64,000 bases of DNA from Cordia subcordata (taxonomy: Eukaryota > Streptophyta > Magnoliopsida > Boraginales > Cordiaceae), in NCBI GenBank assembly GCA_028554755.1, contig JAPTOF010000005.1:2442501-2506500 (forward strand), given 5' to 3'. Positions 9,976-20,906 of the stretch are shown one piece after another. Numbering within the stretch: the stretch's first letter is position 1; the number at the start of each line of letters is the position of its first letter. The notes below the pieces were generated by a model. That model saw only the letters and a list, made by a program, of their open reading frames with translations, did no database searches and was not told the origin of the DNA. Position numbers and translations under genes: made by a program.

Positions 9976-11540
9976 TGATGTGTTATGTTTTTGTGTGTGT
10001 TTACATTGTTATTTGTCTATATCTTAAAGTTGTATTAAGCTTATATAGTTGCATTAATGTAGTACTTACACTAAATATAGGCTTAAACGTATACAGCTAT
10101 ACATAGTTGAGTTTAAGAGGTAAATGCTATAGTAATGGTTTGTTTTGGATGTTATAAGTGAGATTGAGAATTGTTTGGAGATCAATGAAGATGGAGATGG
10201 TTTGAGCAAGGATTAAAAACATAATTGAAGATAAAATGTGGAAGAAAATCATGTTAGGAAGCTTCCAGACAAAAGCCAAAGCAACCAAAAGCTAAACAGC
10301 GCTAAAACAAAGCCGAAAGAGAGCAAATATGCACTACCGGAACACTAGCTTGTGAGTACTAGTGCACCAGCTCACTATTTTGCCAAAAATAGAGAGTAAG
10401 CTTCTACTACTGGAATAGAGGTCCCATGGTACCGATGCACAGATTAATTGTTCCGGTGGTCGTAGAAAATTGGCTATATAAGCCCACTTTTGGCCATTTT
10501 ATGAACAATAAGTCATTTTCTTTCACAACTATCTCCCAAACCCTAATTCCTCTCTCTCCAACCTCCAACACACACACACACACTCACACACTTTTCACCT
10601 AGATTCAAGCTCATTTTGAGGGTTTTAAACATTTGAATTGAAGTCTACTGAAAGATTTTGTACAAGAATTGCTAGGATGGAAGGGGCGCTTTCTAGTCTC
10701 TCTTTCATCCTATTTTATATTATGTTTGAGTAGATTTATTTAAGATGATAATACTTGTGTAATAGGTTGATTCTATACTCTTATATTGTGGGATTTAAGG
10801 GCTTAATATACATACACACACACACACATATATATATATTTACATATGCTATGGTTTTTCTTGTTTCAATGGCTATTGTTCAATACATGTCTAGGTGTTT
10901 AATAATATGCCTATGAGAGTTGCATATGTATAAATTGGAGTCTATTTGCTACTAAACACCTCTAATCAATTCTATAAGTATGTCTATGTGTTTATATGTG
11001 GATCTTGTGAAATGGGTAATGCTTCTACTCATGTATGTGTATGTTTGCAATGCCTAGTAGTGAATATGACCTCAATATTGCATACATGTTCACTCCAAAG
11101 TGCTTTTAATGGTGTAATCCGAGCATGATGATGTTTGGTAGTCGAATAGGTCCTTTTATTCTTGAACACCTTGGCCTAGAACATGTATGAATGCACTAAT
11201 AGGTCAAATCCCGATATAGTGACCCTAGAATGATAAGGCGTAATGTAAGGCTAGTCTAAATCGAGTCTCATTTGGCTTTAAATCCAGCCAATAGGTTTTT
11301 AGGTAGATTTAGTCGACTCTAGTGGCACTAGGTCTTGGCTTTAAATCTAGCCAACGATTTAAGTACTAGGGTAGGTTTGTTCTAGGTTACCTAGAAAGCT
11401 AGTTAGTCATTCTTAAGGCCCTAGGTCATAAGGACTACGCCGTAGCTCTAGGAGGCGTCGCCTAGGGACGGACCCATACTGATTCCTAGGGAGAAATTAG
11501 ACACTAATTAAGGAACCTAGTTAAAGAGCAATCAATAATT
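9976..11540 (+). repeat. N3: plus-strand LTR, 3' end missing
   Basis: It starts TGATGTG inside the N2 LTR. It has the alpha-type cassette (ACTACCGGAACAC, about 10334), TATATAAG at 10475-10482 and then U5 sequence that closely follows the LTRs of B and C. It is lost near 11540, before the LTR end, where sequence switches to an inverted LTR. No PBS or internal region follows, so it is a truncated solo LTR or the left end of a rearranged element. Confidence 0.6.
10811..10840. repeat. (AC)n-(AT)n microsatellite in N3 LTR
   Basis: Alternating CA then TA units; the same LTR position carries TA repeats in N1 (about 7982) and in D (47621). Confidence 0.85.
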
Positions 11541-12364
11541 AACAAAGAGTATGAAAATAAACCCATTACACATGTATAGTCACCCTAATCTATCTACTCA
11601 AGCATAAGATAAAATAGGATGAAAGAGGTTTGAGAAAGCTCCCTTTCCATTTTTGCTTGTTCCTCCACAATCTTGGTCAAATCCTCACCAAATGATGTTG
11701 TAATCCTCCTAAATCAACTTAGATCTAGGTGTGTGTATATGTGTTAATGAATGTACTAGCGATGAGTGAAGGTAGGGTTAGTGTGTGAGAAGTGGATGTG
11801 TGAATGAGAGGTGAAAAAGGGGTTGAAATCTACTAAAAAAGGGTTGAAAAAGAGCTTAAATTGTATAGCATAAGCGACCAGCCGAGGACCTTAGCTGGTT
11901 GACTGGCCTAGCACTTAGGTGAACCATCCTAAGGGCCTTAGTTTCTATTTTGGCTGGTCAACCATGCCTGTTGACTGGCCCTGGAAAGGGGGTTGACCGG
12001 CCAGGTCAAAGGCTTGGCCAATTTTTCTCGCATTGTGTCCGTTTCATTCCAACTGCTTTTTTCTTCGCCTGGTTGCCTTCAAAAGCTTCTTTTATGCTTC
12101 TCCCACATCCTGAACACCTCAGGATTGACTCCAACATCAATTCTCGATCAACTAATGTCCCGAGCTTTTGGCCTAACTTTACAAAACATGAGAAATAAGC
12201 ATGCATTAGTGTAGTGTTACTCTTTAAACTCAACTATGTACAATTGTATGCACTTAAGCCTATCTCTAGCATATGTACTGCACTAATGCATCTCTTAAAG
12301 CTTAAAACACCTACTAAACATAGATAAATGATGATACATATACACACAAAAAAACAACACATCA
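11541..12364 (-). repeat. Inverted 5' part of an Athila-type LTR
   Basis: Read on the minus strand it begins TGATGTG at 12364, continues through a beta-type cassette (GGTTGACCGGCC and relatives, about 11880-12010) and leader, and stops in U5 at about 11541. Its closest match by eye is the plus-strand fragment at 48067-49414. It faces N3, making an imperfect fold-back of two LTRs. The exact junction is uncertain by about 15 bp. Confidence 0.6.
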
Positions 12365-12563
12365 CCCTTCTTTATAAACGATGTCAAGCATGACTTCTTT
12401 ACTCGCCCTTGTAATTTCACCGTGTTTGGCGTACATAATTTAAACAACATATACATAAAATATGGGTTTCACATTTTAATTTTTAGACAGTTCCAATCCG
12501 ATATGGGACATAAAACCCATATAGAGGGAACTTTAATTCATGCGTGTAAATGTCAAAACAAAT
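12365..12563. other. Unassigned flank, possible old LTR remnant
   Basis: No ORF of interest. On the minus strand it holds a TCCCATATCGG-like motif and TTTATAAAG, often seen in plant LTR promoters. It is interrupted by element B: the 5 bases before B (12559-12563, CAAAT) reappear at 25192-25196, so it was once continuous with 25197 onward. Confidence 0.35.
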
Positions 12564-14494
12564 TGATGTGTTGTGCTTTTGTGTGTGTTTACGTTGTTAT
12601 TTGCCCATGATTAAGGGGTGTTAAGTGTTATAAAGATGCATTAGTATAGTGCTTATGATAAGAATAGGCTTAAGTGTAAGCAATTGTATGTAGTGAGTTT
12701 AAGAGACAAATTGCTACACTAATTGCTTGTTCTTAATGATTTAGGTGAACTTTGGGTTACGATCAAGATTAGACGTTGATAGGTGATGAAGATGGGAGAT
12801 GCACAGGTCAAAGAGAGAAGACCGGAGGCCAAAAACACAAAGAATTGGGGAAGAAAGTCAGTTGGAAGACCTAGAAGAAGGAGCCAGTCGACCTACCACT
12901 CCAAAGAGATGCCCAAAATAGTCGGTCGATCGACTAGGTCGACCGGCCACTCTAGAGAGATGCCTAAAATAGCCAAACGACTATCCTTCGAGAGCTGGTC
13001 GACTGGCTAGATCGACCAGCTGGTCTAAAGAGCATCATCCAAAAGCTGATCGAGTTAAGAAAAGGTTGACTGGCAAAACGTAAATGCTAATATAAAAAAA
13101 CCCAATTTTCAGACTAACAAAAAAAAAAAAGAGAAAGAGTTTGAGAGGAATTTTCAGAGACCCAACATGCACCCATCACATACACAAAAAGCCTTAGTCT
13201 TACCACCTCTCACACACTCACAATCACACATTTTATCACCTAGAAGCTAATGGATTTAGAGGGTTTCAGACGTTTGGATTCAAGTTTGCTTAAAAGCTTT
13301 GTACAAGACTAGCTAGGATGAAAGGGAAGCTTCATAATCTCTCTTTCATTCTATCTCTTATTATGATTGAGTAGACTTGTGTAGGATAATTTAGCTTATG
13401 TAATGGGTTAACTATATACCCTTATGATATGGGATTTGATGGTCGAATATATACATGTTTTGATTTTCTTGTGCAAATGGTTATTTTCTCATTCATGTCT
13501 AAGTGTTTGATAAAATGCATCGATGAGTAGCATGTGTATAAATTGAAGTCTATTTATTACTAAATTCATCTAATCCATGTTATAATAATGTCTATGTGTT
13601 TAAATGTTGATGCTATGAAGTGGGTAATTCTTATATTCATGTCTATATGTATATTTGCATGCCTAGTAGTGAATATTACTTCAATAACGCATATATGTTG
13701 GTTGTTCATCACTTCTAATGGTGTAATCCGAGCATGACGATGTTTTGTAGTTGAATAGATCCCATTATTTACGAACACCTTGGGCAAGAACATATATGAT
13801 GTGCTAGCAATTCAAATCCTACTGTAGTGACTTTAGAATGATGGCAAGTAATTTAGGGCTAGCCTAGGCCGAGTCTCCTTTGGCTTTAAATCCAGCCAAT
13901 AGGTTTCAAGATAGGTTTAGTCGACCTTAGCAACACTAGGTCTTGGCTTTAAATCCAACAATGGTTTAGGTACTAGGGCAAGTTCATTCCAAGTCACCTA
14001 GGAAGCTAATTGGTCACTCTTAAGGCCCTAGGTCATAAGGACCATGCCGTAACTGTTGAAGGCGTTGCCTAGGAACGGACTCGTACCCACACTGAGTCCT
14101 AAAGGGAAATTAGGACACTAATTTAGCAACCTAGTTAAGAGCAATTACTAAAGTAAGCCATTATCCTTTAATCCCATAGCATCTGAGTGTAGAATCACCC
14201 ATTCATAAGTTGAAGTCACCCTAACACCTTTGCATTTGTTAGTTCCCTATAGATTAGCTTGTTCTTTACTTCCATTCCCATAGTTTAGTTTAATTTTCTC
14301 TAGCTACAGCTCTCGACCATCTAAATTCCCAAAAATAGATAGTTTAGGTTTCTTTTTAGGCATACTCTAAAACACACACATAGAATCCATCTTACAACAT
14401 AGCTTTCCCATGGAATCGACCTCGCACTTGTACACTTTACTACATCGATCCGTGCGCAGCAGATCTTTAGAGCTTGCACTCAAAAGACATACCA
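12564..14494 (+). repeat. 5' LTR of B
   Basis: TGATGTG start, CA end just before the spacer AGTTCT and PBS; about 1,931 bp. U3 contains the beta cassette with repeated GGTCGACCGGCC-like sites (about 12885-13045). TATA-like TATAAAAA lies at 13091-13098. Confidence 0.8.
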
Positions 14495-14500
14495 AGTTCT

Positions 14501-14518
14501 TAGCACTGTTACCGGGGA
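14501..14518 (+). other. tRNA-Asp primer binding site of B, decayed
   Basis: TAGCACTGTTACCGGGGA matches 14 of 18 positions of the tRNA-Asp complement. All four mismatches are G-to-A or C-to-T, consistent with decay of methylated cytosines. Confidence 0.75.
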
Positions 14519-14768
14519 GGCACAATGCTTTACATTCCTTGTTTATGTGTTTTGGAAGTTGCTTTGTTTCTTTTCTCTATTTTTCTTTATAGTTTGTTTA
14601 GTTTTTGCTTATCTTGCTTCTTGTTTATATCATCTTATTTTGGTACTTGTTTATTTATTCTTGTTTTCATTTTTAATAGACTTTCTAGGATTGTGGTTTA
14701 TTTGCTATAGTTTTGGGAATACTAAAGTTTTTAGGGGTTGAAGTAGCCGGAGTTAGAATAGTTTGTGC

Positions 14769-16400
14769 ATGCTTGGAAGGAGATCCCTTAGAAATCCCCT
14801 AGTTCTTCATAATCCCGAACCCAATAGAATTGCAATATATTTTAGGAATTTAAGAGATCTTCTTGAGCAGATGGCTGATCCCAATCATTCTCCTAATCCT
14901 CCCATTCCACCTCATGATTACCATGGGCATTAAGTCCAAGATCATTTTAGATAAGAGCCCTATAAACTGGATCCACTTATAGATGAGGAGCCCACTCTTA
15001 GGCAATTCTTTCTCCCCGAAGCCTTTTAGCATAATTTGGCTATTTAAATTCTAGATTTGGGGGAGGCGAACTTCGAGATTAAGCCTAATATATTGGCCAT
15101 GCTTCCTTCTTTCTACAAGAGAAATAATGAGAGTTCTCTAGAGCATATTACTGATTTTGTTGAGATGAGTTCCACTCTTTATGCCCCCAATGTCTCCTAA
15201 GAGGTCATACATCTAAGATTGTTTTCTTTTTCTCTTAAGGATAAGGCTAGGGCTTGGTTGCATTCCTTACCTAATGGTTGTATTACCACATAGGCTGAGT
15301 TTCAATCTAAGTTCTTTCAAAAATTTTATCCCATGGCCAAGACGGCTGACCTTAGGACCGCCATTATGACTTTCTCCCAACATGATCTAGAATCTTTTCA
15401 TGAGGCTTGGGAGAGGGTCAAGGACCTTCTTAGACAATGTCCACACCACAGGTACGATAATCATGATCTATTGCAATATTTCCTTCAAGGCTTAAATGAA
15501 CAAAATAGGGTGATGGTTAATGCCGCCTCCAATTGTGCTTTCTATCTTTTGAGACCGATTGAGGCATTGGAGAAAATGGAGTTGATGGCAGAAAATTCTT
15601 TTCAAAATTATGCCATGGAAAGGTCTAGTTGGGGAGGCAACAAGAGAAGTGTTAGTGAAGTTGGAGTTTCTTTAGATTTACCCGTTAAGGTAGAGGCCTT
15701 AACGAATAAGCTAGATTAATTCATTTCTTTGTCTCTTTCATCCCAAGGCCATAGGACTAGTTCTATAGATTCTTCCTCTACCCCTTTAGTTGTTGAAGTT
15801 TGTGTAGTGTTTCGAGTCATCTCAAGAGACCATAGCTTGCCCATTAGCATCCCAATTTCTTGAATTCATGAAAGAGCAAGTATGTGCTACTCAAGGTTAC
15901 ACTCGTTAGTATAATCCATACTCCAACACATATAATCCGGGTTGGAGGGACAACCCAAAATTTTCTTGGAGACAAGGTCAGCATGAGTCTAGTTCATATC
16001 CTTAGATTCTACCTCAGCAGCGACCCCATCTTTAATATTCCCCAGGTTTCTATCATCTTAATTAGCCCTGTCTCACTGGTGCTCCTCAACCTCAGGCTTT
16101 ACCTATCCTTTTAGTAGCCAACTAACTAGTAATGACATGATAAAGATAATGTAGTTTATTCAGAATTAGCAGTAGGAATTAACAGAAAATAAGCAGCAAA
16201 TGGCGAGGTTTGAGGCATAATTAGGACAGATTGCTAGTAAGTTAAACACTAGAAATCTCGAGAAATTGACTTCTTAACCAGAGGTGAACCCTAAAATCTA
16301 GTCCTATTCCTCCACTAACACCACTTATCCCTCTCAGGCCTAGGCTAAGGCTATCACCACTCTTATTAGCGGTAGGGTAGTAGATAATAGGGGTAGGAGT
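14769..16400 (+). pseudogene. gag: gag of B (degenerate)
   Basis: The frame starts with MLGRRSLRN at 14769, after about 250 bp of leader; the same start is found in C and H. The capsid-like core includes the runs LRLFSFSLKDKARAWLHSL and MTFSQHDLESFHEAWERVKDLLRQCPHH (about 15215-15450), typical of Athila Gag. At least seven stops interrupt it, most at codons that read Gln or Trp in C. The longest intact piece is 15333-15719. The zinc-knuckle region (about 15800-15840) is shifted out of frame. Gag would form the cytoplasmic virus-like particle that packages RNA. Confidence 0.75.
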
Positions 16401-16410
16401 TGACTTTGTA

Positions 16411-17533
16411 GTGCCTGCACCTAGTGGTCTTTCCAAGTCTAGAGAGTCATATAGTAGTCCTGTTGAGAGCGATTCTACAGAGGGTCCTGTTGAGAGAGTT
16501 GAGCCTACTAGCGACCATGGAAAGAGTAGTGCCTCCCGCCCTCATCAGGAGGAAAAGAAGCCTATTAATGATTCCCATGTGTCTAGAGATATTGCACCTA
16601 GAGTTCTCTTCCTATCCGCCTTAGAGAGGCCTACACCTAGTGAGGATTCTAGGTTTTTCAAGGTTTTAGAGCATCTTAAGGACCTTAAGGTCAATCTTCC
16701 TTTGATAGATGCAATCCTTTCCATCCCCTCATATTCTAAGTGTTTTAAGGATCTTTGTAAAAGGAAACATAGGTCATCGAACATTTCTACGAAGGTGAGG
16801 CTTACGGAGAAGGTGAGTAGTATTTGTACTTCGGGCCTTCCGATCAAAATGAGTGACCCTGGAGCTTTCGCCATTTCTTGTAGGATTAGAGAGACCCAGA
16901 TTGATCACGCCTTGTTAGATTTAGGGTCTAGTGTGAATCTCATTCCCTACTATGTCTATTAGTAGCTATGTTTAGGGGAGTTATCCCCTGCACATGTTAC
17001 TCTTCAGCTAGCTAATAAGTCTGAGTGTAGACCTAGGGGTGTTATAAAAGATGTTATGGTCCAGGTAGGTGAGTTCTTGTACCCTGTTGACTTCATAGTG
17101 TTAGATATGGATTCAGGACATGACTCTAGACATTCTGCAACGTTCTTCTAGGTCGCCCTTTCCTTGCCACTGCAGACGCCATTATTCATTGTCGGTCGGG
17201 GTTATTAGAGATGAAATTTGGGAATTTGAGGTCTACCATGAAGGCTGCCAAGGTGGTGAATAGGGTTAGTATAGGAAGAGATGATAGAGAAGAGTTCTTT
17301 AGGGTTGATGTGATTGATTCTTGTATCAAGGACTTTGTAGAGACCGATAGAGGAGATTTGAGAAAATTTGAGGAATCGATGTCTAGCTTTGATTTAGACA
17401 CCTTAGAGTGGAAATGTGTAGCTTCTACTTCTGTGATTGAGAGCCCTTTGATTGATAAGTCACTTAAGGTTGTTCCTTTTAGTAGTAATTCTATTGACAT
17501 CCACATTGATGATGATGAGGTTAAGTCCCTCTA
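16411..17533 (+). pseudogene. Aspartic protease and linker of B
   Basis: An ORF from 16411 carries a Pro/Ser-rich N-terminus, then the LEHLKDLKVNLPLIDAIL block and the protease active site in LLDLGSSVNLIPY (about 16911-16949). It stops at 16960-16962 where C continues. Downstream pieces (17211-17534) give the protease C-terminus and the acidic linker leading to RT. The enzyme would cut the Gag-Pol polyprotein. The Asp-Leu-Gly form of the active site is usual for Athila. Confidence 0.75.
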
Positions 17534-19080
17534 GGTTGAGACTAGCTCTTCTTTAGAGCTCAAACCCCTTCCTAATCATTTGAAGTATGCATTCTAGGCC
17601 CTAGTGACACTTTTCCGATCATCATAGCTTCCAATCTTTCTAGTGAGCATGAGGAGCATCTCTTAAAGGTTCATAGGAAACATAAGAAGGCTATATGGTG
17701 GAAAATTGATGATTTGAGATGTATAGACCCTTCGATTTGCATTCATTGTATTCACCTTGAGGATGAAGCCATTCTTTCCAAACAGATGCAGAGAAGGCTA
17801 GACCTACACATGAGCGAAGTAGTTAAGAAAGAGATCATTAAGCTTTTAGATGTAAGCATTATTTATTCGATCTCCAATAGTGAGTGGGTTAGCCCAGTCC
17901 AAGTTGTCCCTAAGAAGTTCAAGATCACGGTTGTGGAGAATGAGAGAGGAGAGCTTATCCCTACACGTACTCCTACGGGTTGAAGAGTTTGTATTGATTA
18001 TAGGAAGCTTAACTTCAAAACTAGAAAAGATCATTTCCCATTGCCTTTTCTAGATCAAATTTTAGATAGAGTAGTTAGGCATGGTTATGATTGTTTTCTA
18101 GATGGCTATTTGGGTTATAATCAGATCCCTGTGTTTCCCAAAGACCAGGAGAAAACCATCTTTGCTTGTCCCTATGGCACTTTTGCTTTTAGGAATGCCC
18201 TAGCGACTTTTCAAAGGTGTATGATGGCCATTTTAAGCGACAAGATTGAGAGGCATTTTGAGATATTTGTGGATGATTTCTCAGTCTTTGGTGATAGATT
18301 TGATGAGTGCTTGAGTCACCTCTCTTTAGTCTTAGACCAATGTGTGGAGAAGAATTTAGTGTTGAGTTGGGAGAAATCCCGCTTCATGATACAACAAGGG
18401 ATAGTGTTAGGTTATATAGTTTCATCTAGTGGTATTCAAGTTGACCCGGCTAAGGTAGAATTGATTGACGAGTTGCTTGTTCCTAAATGTTTCAAGGATA
18501 TTATATCTTTTCTAGGACATGTAAGATTTTACCGTAGATTCATTAAGGATTTAGCCACATTGCATGTCCCTTGTCTAGGCTCCTAGATGTCCCTTTTGAC
18601 TTTGATGATGAGTGTGTTAGGGCTTTCACTAGGCTTAAATCCTTATTGTCTACATCCCCAATTATCCAACCACCTAATTGCAGTCTCCCATTTGAGGCTA
18701 TATGTGATACATCTAATTATGCGATAGGAGCTGTTTTAGGTCAAAGGAAGGATAAGTTGCCCTATGTTGTGTACTATACTAGTAAGACTCTTGATGAAGC
18801 CCAAAAGAACTATACCACCACAAAAAATGAGCTTCTAGCAGTAGTCTTTTCTCTTGACAAGTTTAGGTCGTACATTGTAGGGTCCAAAGTTATTGTCTAC
18901 ACCAATCATGTGGCATTGAAGTATTTGTTGTCCAAGAAAGAGTCTAAGCCCCGCTTAATTAGGTGGTTGCTCTTCCTTCAAGAGTTTGACATCGAAATCC
19001 AAGATAAGAAGGGTAGAGAAAATTTAGTTACGGATCATCTTTCCCGTCTTATTTGTGGGTCTTTTAGTGATCTTTCCCCT
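17534..19080 (+). pseudogene. Reverse transcriptase and RNase H of B
   Basis: The pre-RT block (KKAIWWKI...DPSICIH, about 17680-17750) leads into RT: WVSPVQVVPKK (about 17885), PFLDQILDRV (18044), FLDGYLGYNQIP (about 18099), CPYGTFAF and the catalytic FVDDFSVFG (about 18267-18293). The usual MPFGLC stretch before NAxATFQRC is missing in frame. RNase H follows with [20 protein letters not shown] (third Asp changed to Asn) and VTDHLSR (18700-19050). Frameshifts or stops occur near 17580, 17980 and 18586. It copies element RNA to cDNA. Confidence 0.8.
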
Positions 19081-20411
19081 TTTCATGATTCATTCCCTGA
19101 TGAGCAATTGTTTGCCATCTCTCATCACACATCTCGGTGTGCTCATATTGTCAACTATCTTGCCACAAGGCGCTTTCCTTCTTATTGGGAGAAGAGAGAA
19201 AGAGATAGGTTCCTAGCACAAGTTAGGCATTTCTTTTGGGAGGATCCCTATCTTTTTAAAGTGTGTGCAAATCAAATGATCCACCGATGTGTGCCCGAAG
19301 ACGAGTTTGAGAGTGTGTTGAGCATGTGTCATGATGAAGGGTGTGAAGGTCATTTTAATGGGAAGAAGACCGCTGTGAAGGTCTTGCAATGTGGATTGTT
19401 TAGGCTAACTCTCTTTAGGGATGCCCAAGAATATTTCAAAAAGTGTTTTAGATGTCAACAATCCGGGTCTACCTATAGGAGAAACATGATGCCTTTATCC
19501 CCTATTCATCTATATGAGTTGTTTGATGTTTGGGGTATAGATTTCATGGGTCTATTTCCACCTTCCTTTGAGTACCAATACATTTTAGTGGCCATTGATT
19601 TTGTGTCCAAATAGGTTGGGGCAATTCCCATATGCACTAATGAAATGACCATAGGGTAATGGTTAAATTCATTAAGGAGAACATTTTCTCTAGATTTAGA
19701 GTCCCTAGGATCTTAATTAGTAATGGGGGCTTGCATTTTCGCCATAGGACTTTGGAGGCCTTGTTGAGAAGATATTCGGTCACCCACAAGGTAGCTACGC
19801 CTTATCACCCTCAAACTAATGGACAAGTAGAGGTGTCCAATAGGAAGATTAAACACATCTTAGAGAAAATAGTTAAGGCTGATAGGAGAGATTGGTCTAT
19901 TATGCTAAATGATGCTTTGTGGGCTTACCACACTGCTTTTAAGACTCCTATTGGTATGTCTCCGTATAGATTGATTTATGAGAAAACTTGTCACTTGCCA
20001 GTAGGATTTAAGCATAAAGCTTATTGGGCCATCAAGGCCTTAAGTTTTGATTTGGCAAGAGTGGGTGAGAAAAGGAAATTAGACCTAGCAGAGTTGGAAG
20101 AGCTTAGATTTGAGGCGTATGAGACTGCCAAGCTTTATAAGGATAAGATACAGAGAATTCATGATAAACAGATTATTAAGAAATCATTCTCTCCCTCCGA
20201 TAAAGTTTGGTTGTTTAACTCACGATTGAAACTCTTTCCAGGTAACCTCATGACAAGATGGGATAGTCCGTATGAAGTGTTGGTTGCCTACCCTTCCCGA
20301 GCAGTCAAGTTCAAGGACATAAAGGATGGCCGAGAGTTGACGGTGAATGGGCAACACCTGAAGCATGCATATGATCCGAGCATGGCTAGTGTGGAAGTTT
20401 TAGTGCTTTAG
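19081..20411 (+). pseudogene. Integrase of B, catalytic Asp replaced by Asn
   Basis: An HHCC zinc module is visible (CHDEGCEGH...CFRC, about 19327-19460), then the core with GIDFMG (first Asp, about 19540), LISNGG (about 19713, where the second catalytic Asp is normally found) and GQVEVSNRK (Glu, about 19820), then the C-terminal domain with [16 protein letters not shown] and HLKHAYDP. A stop at 19612-19614 splits it. The ORF ends at 20409-20411 and no chromodomain follows. It would insert cDNA; with Asn at the second acidic site it should be inactive. Confidence 0.8.
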
Positions 20412-20906
20412 AATCCCATCTATGAAGGATGAAGATGAGTTCGTGATTGCCTAGCTTACGGCATAGTAGTTAGCGCTACTAGGAGGCAACCAAGGTTCAA
20501 TTTTTCAATTTTGCATTTATTTCACTTTTTTTCCTTTTTGTTTTCTTTCTTTTTCTTTCACCCACATCAAAGTGTTGAATCCCGATCGTTTGTCCCATAA
20601 GATCACCGTTGCTTATTATTGTACATGCTGATGCAAGCATGTATAGGTAATACTACTAATCTTATTTTCTTTGTGAGTGTTTATGAATTGTAAGTCAAAG
20701 GATAAGTAGTATGGAGATTTATCATTGGCATGGAAAGCTTTGAAGACAATGCACGATTGTTTCTATCCTTTTTCCACTTGTTTCCTATGTTTTACCCCAT
20801 CCCCATCACCCTTACATGCTTTGTAAAGCCAATTTGCTTGCTTAAGTGTTTTGCTCCATTTGCTTGAGGATAAGCAAAGTTTAGGTTTGGGGGTGTTGGA
20901 GTTTGG
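20412..20906 (+). other. 3' UTR of B, first part
   Basis: Starts after integrase; contains TAGCGCTACTAGGAGGC (20471-20487), a T-rich tract, and the internal hairpin (20859-20878, AGGA loop) followed by the PPT-like GTTTAGGTTTGGGGGTGT (20879-20896). No ORF. Confidence 0.7.

Noticed and set aside
12885..13045. GGTCGAC repeats considered as a CRISPR-like array or tandem satellite.
   Set aside because: Units are short, irregularly spaced palindromes confined to LTR U3 regions in a plant genome.
14410..14741. Hydrophobic plus-strand ORFs at the LTR/gag leader (also 32139, 55504, 59930).
   Set aside because: They are T-rich 5' leader sequence between PBS and gag; frames are not conserved between copies.
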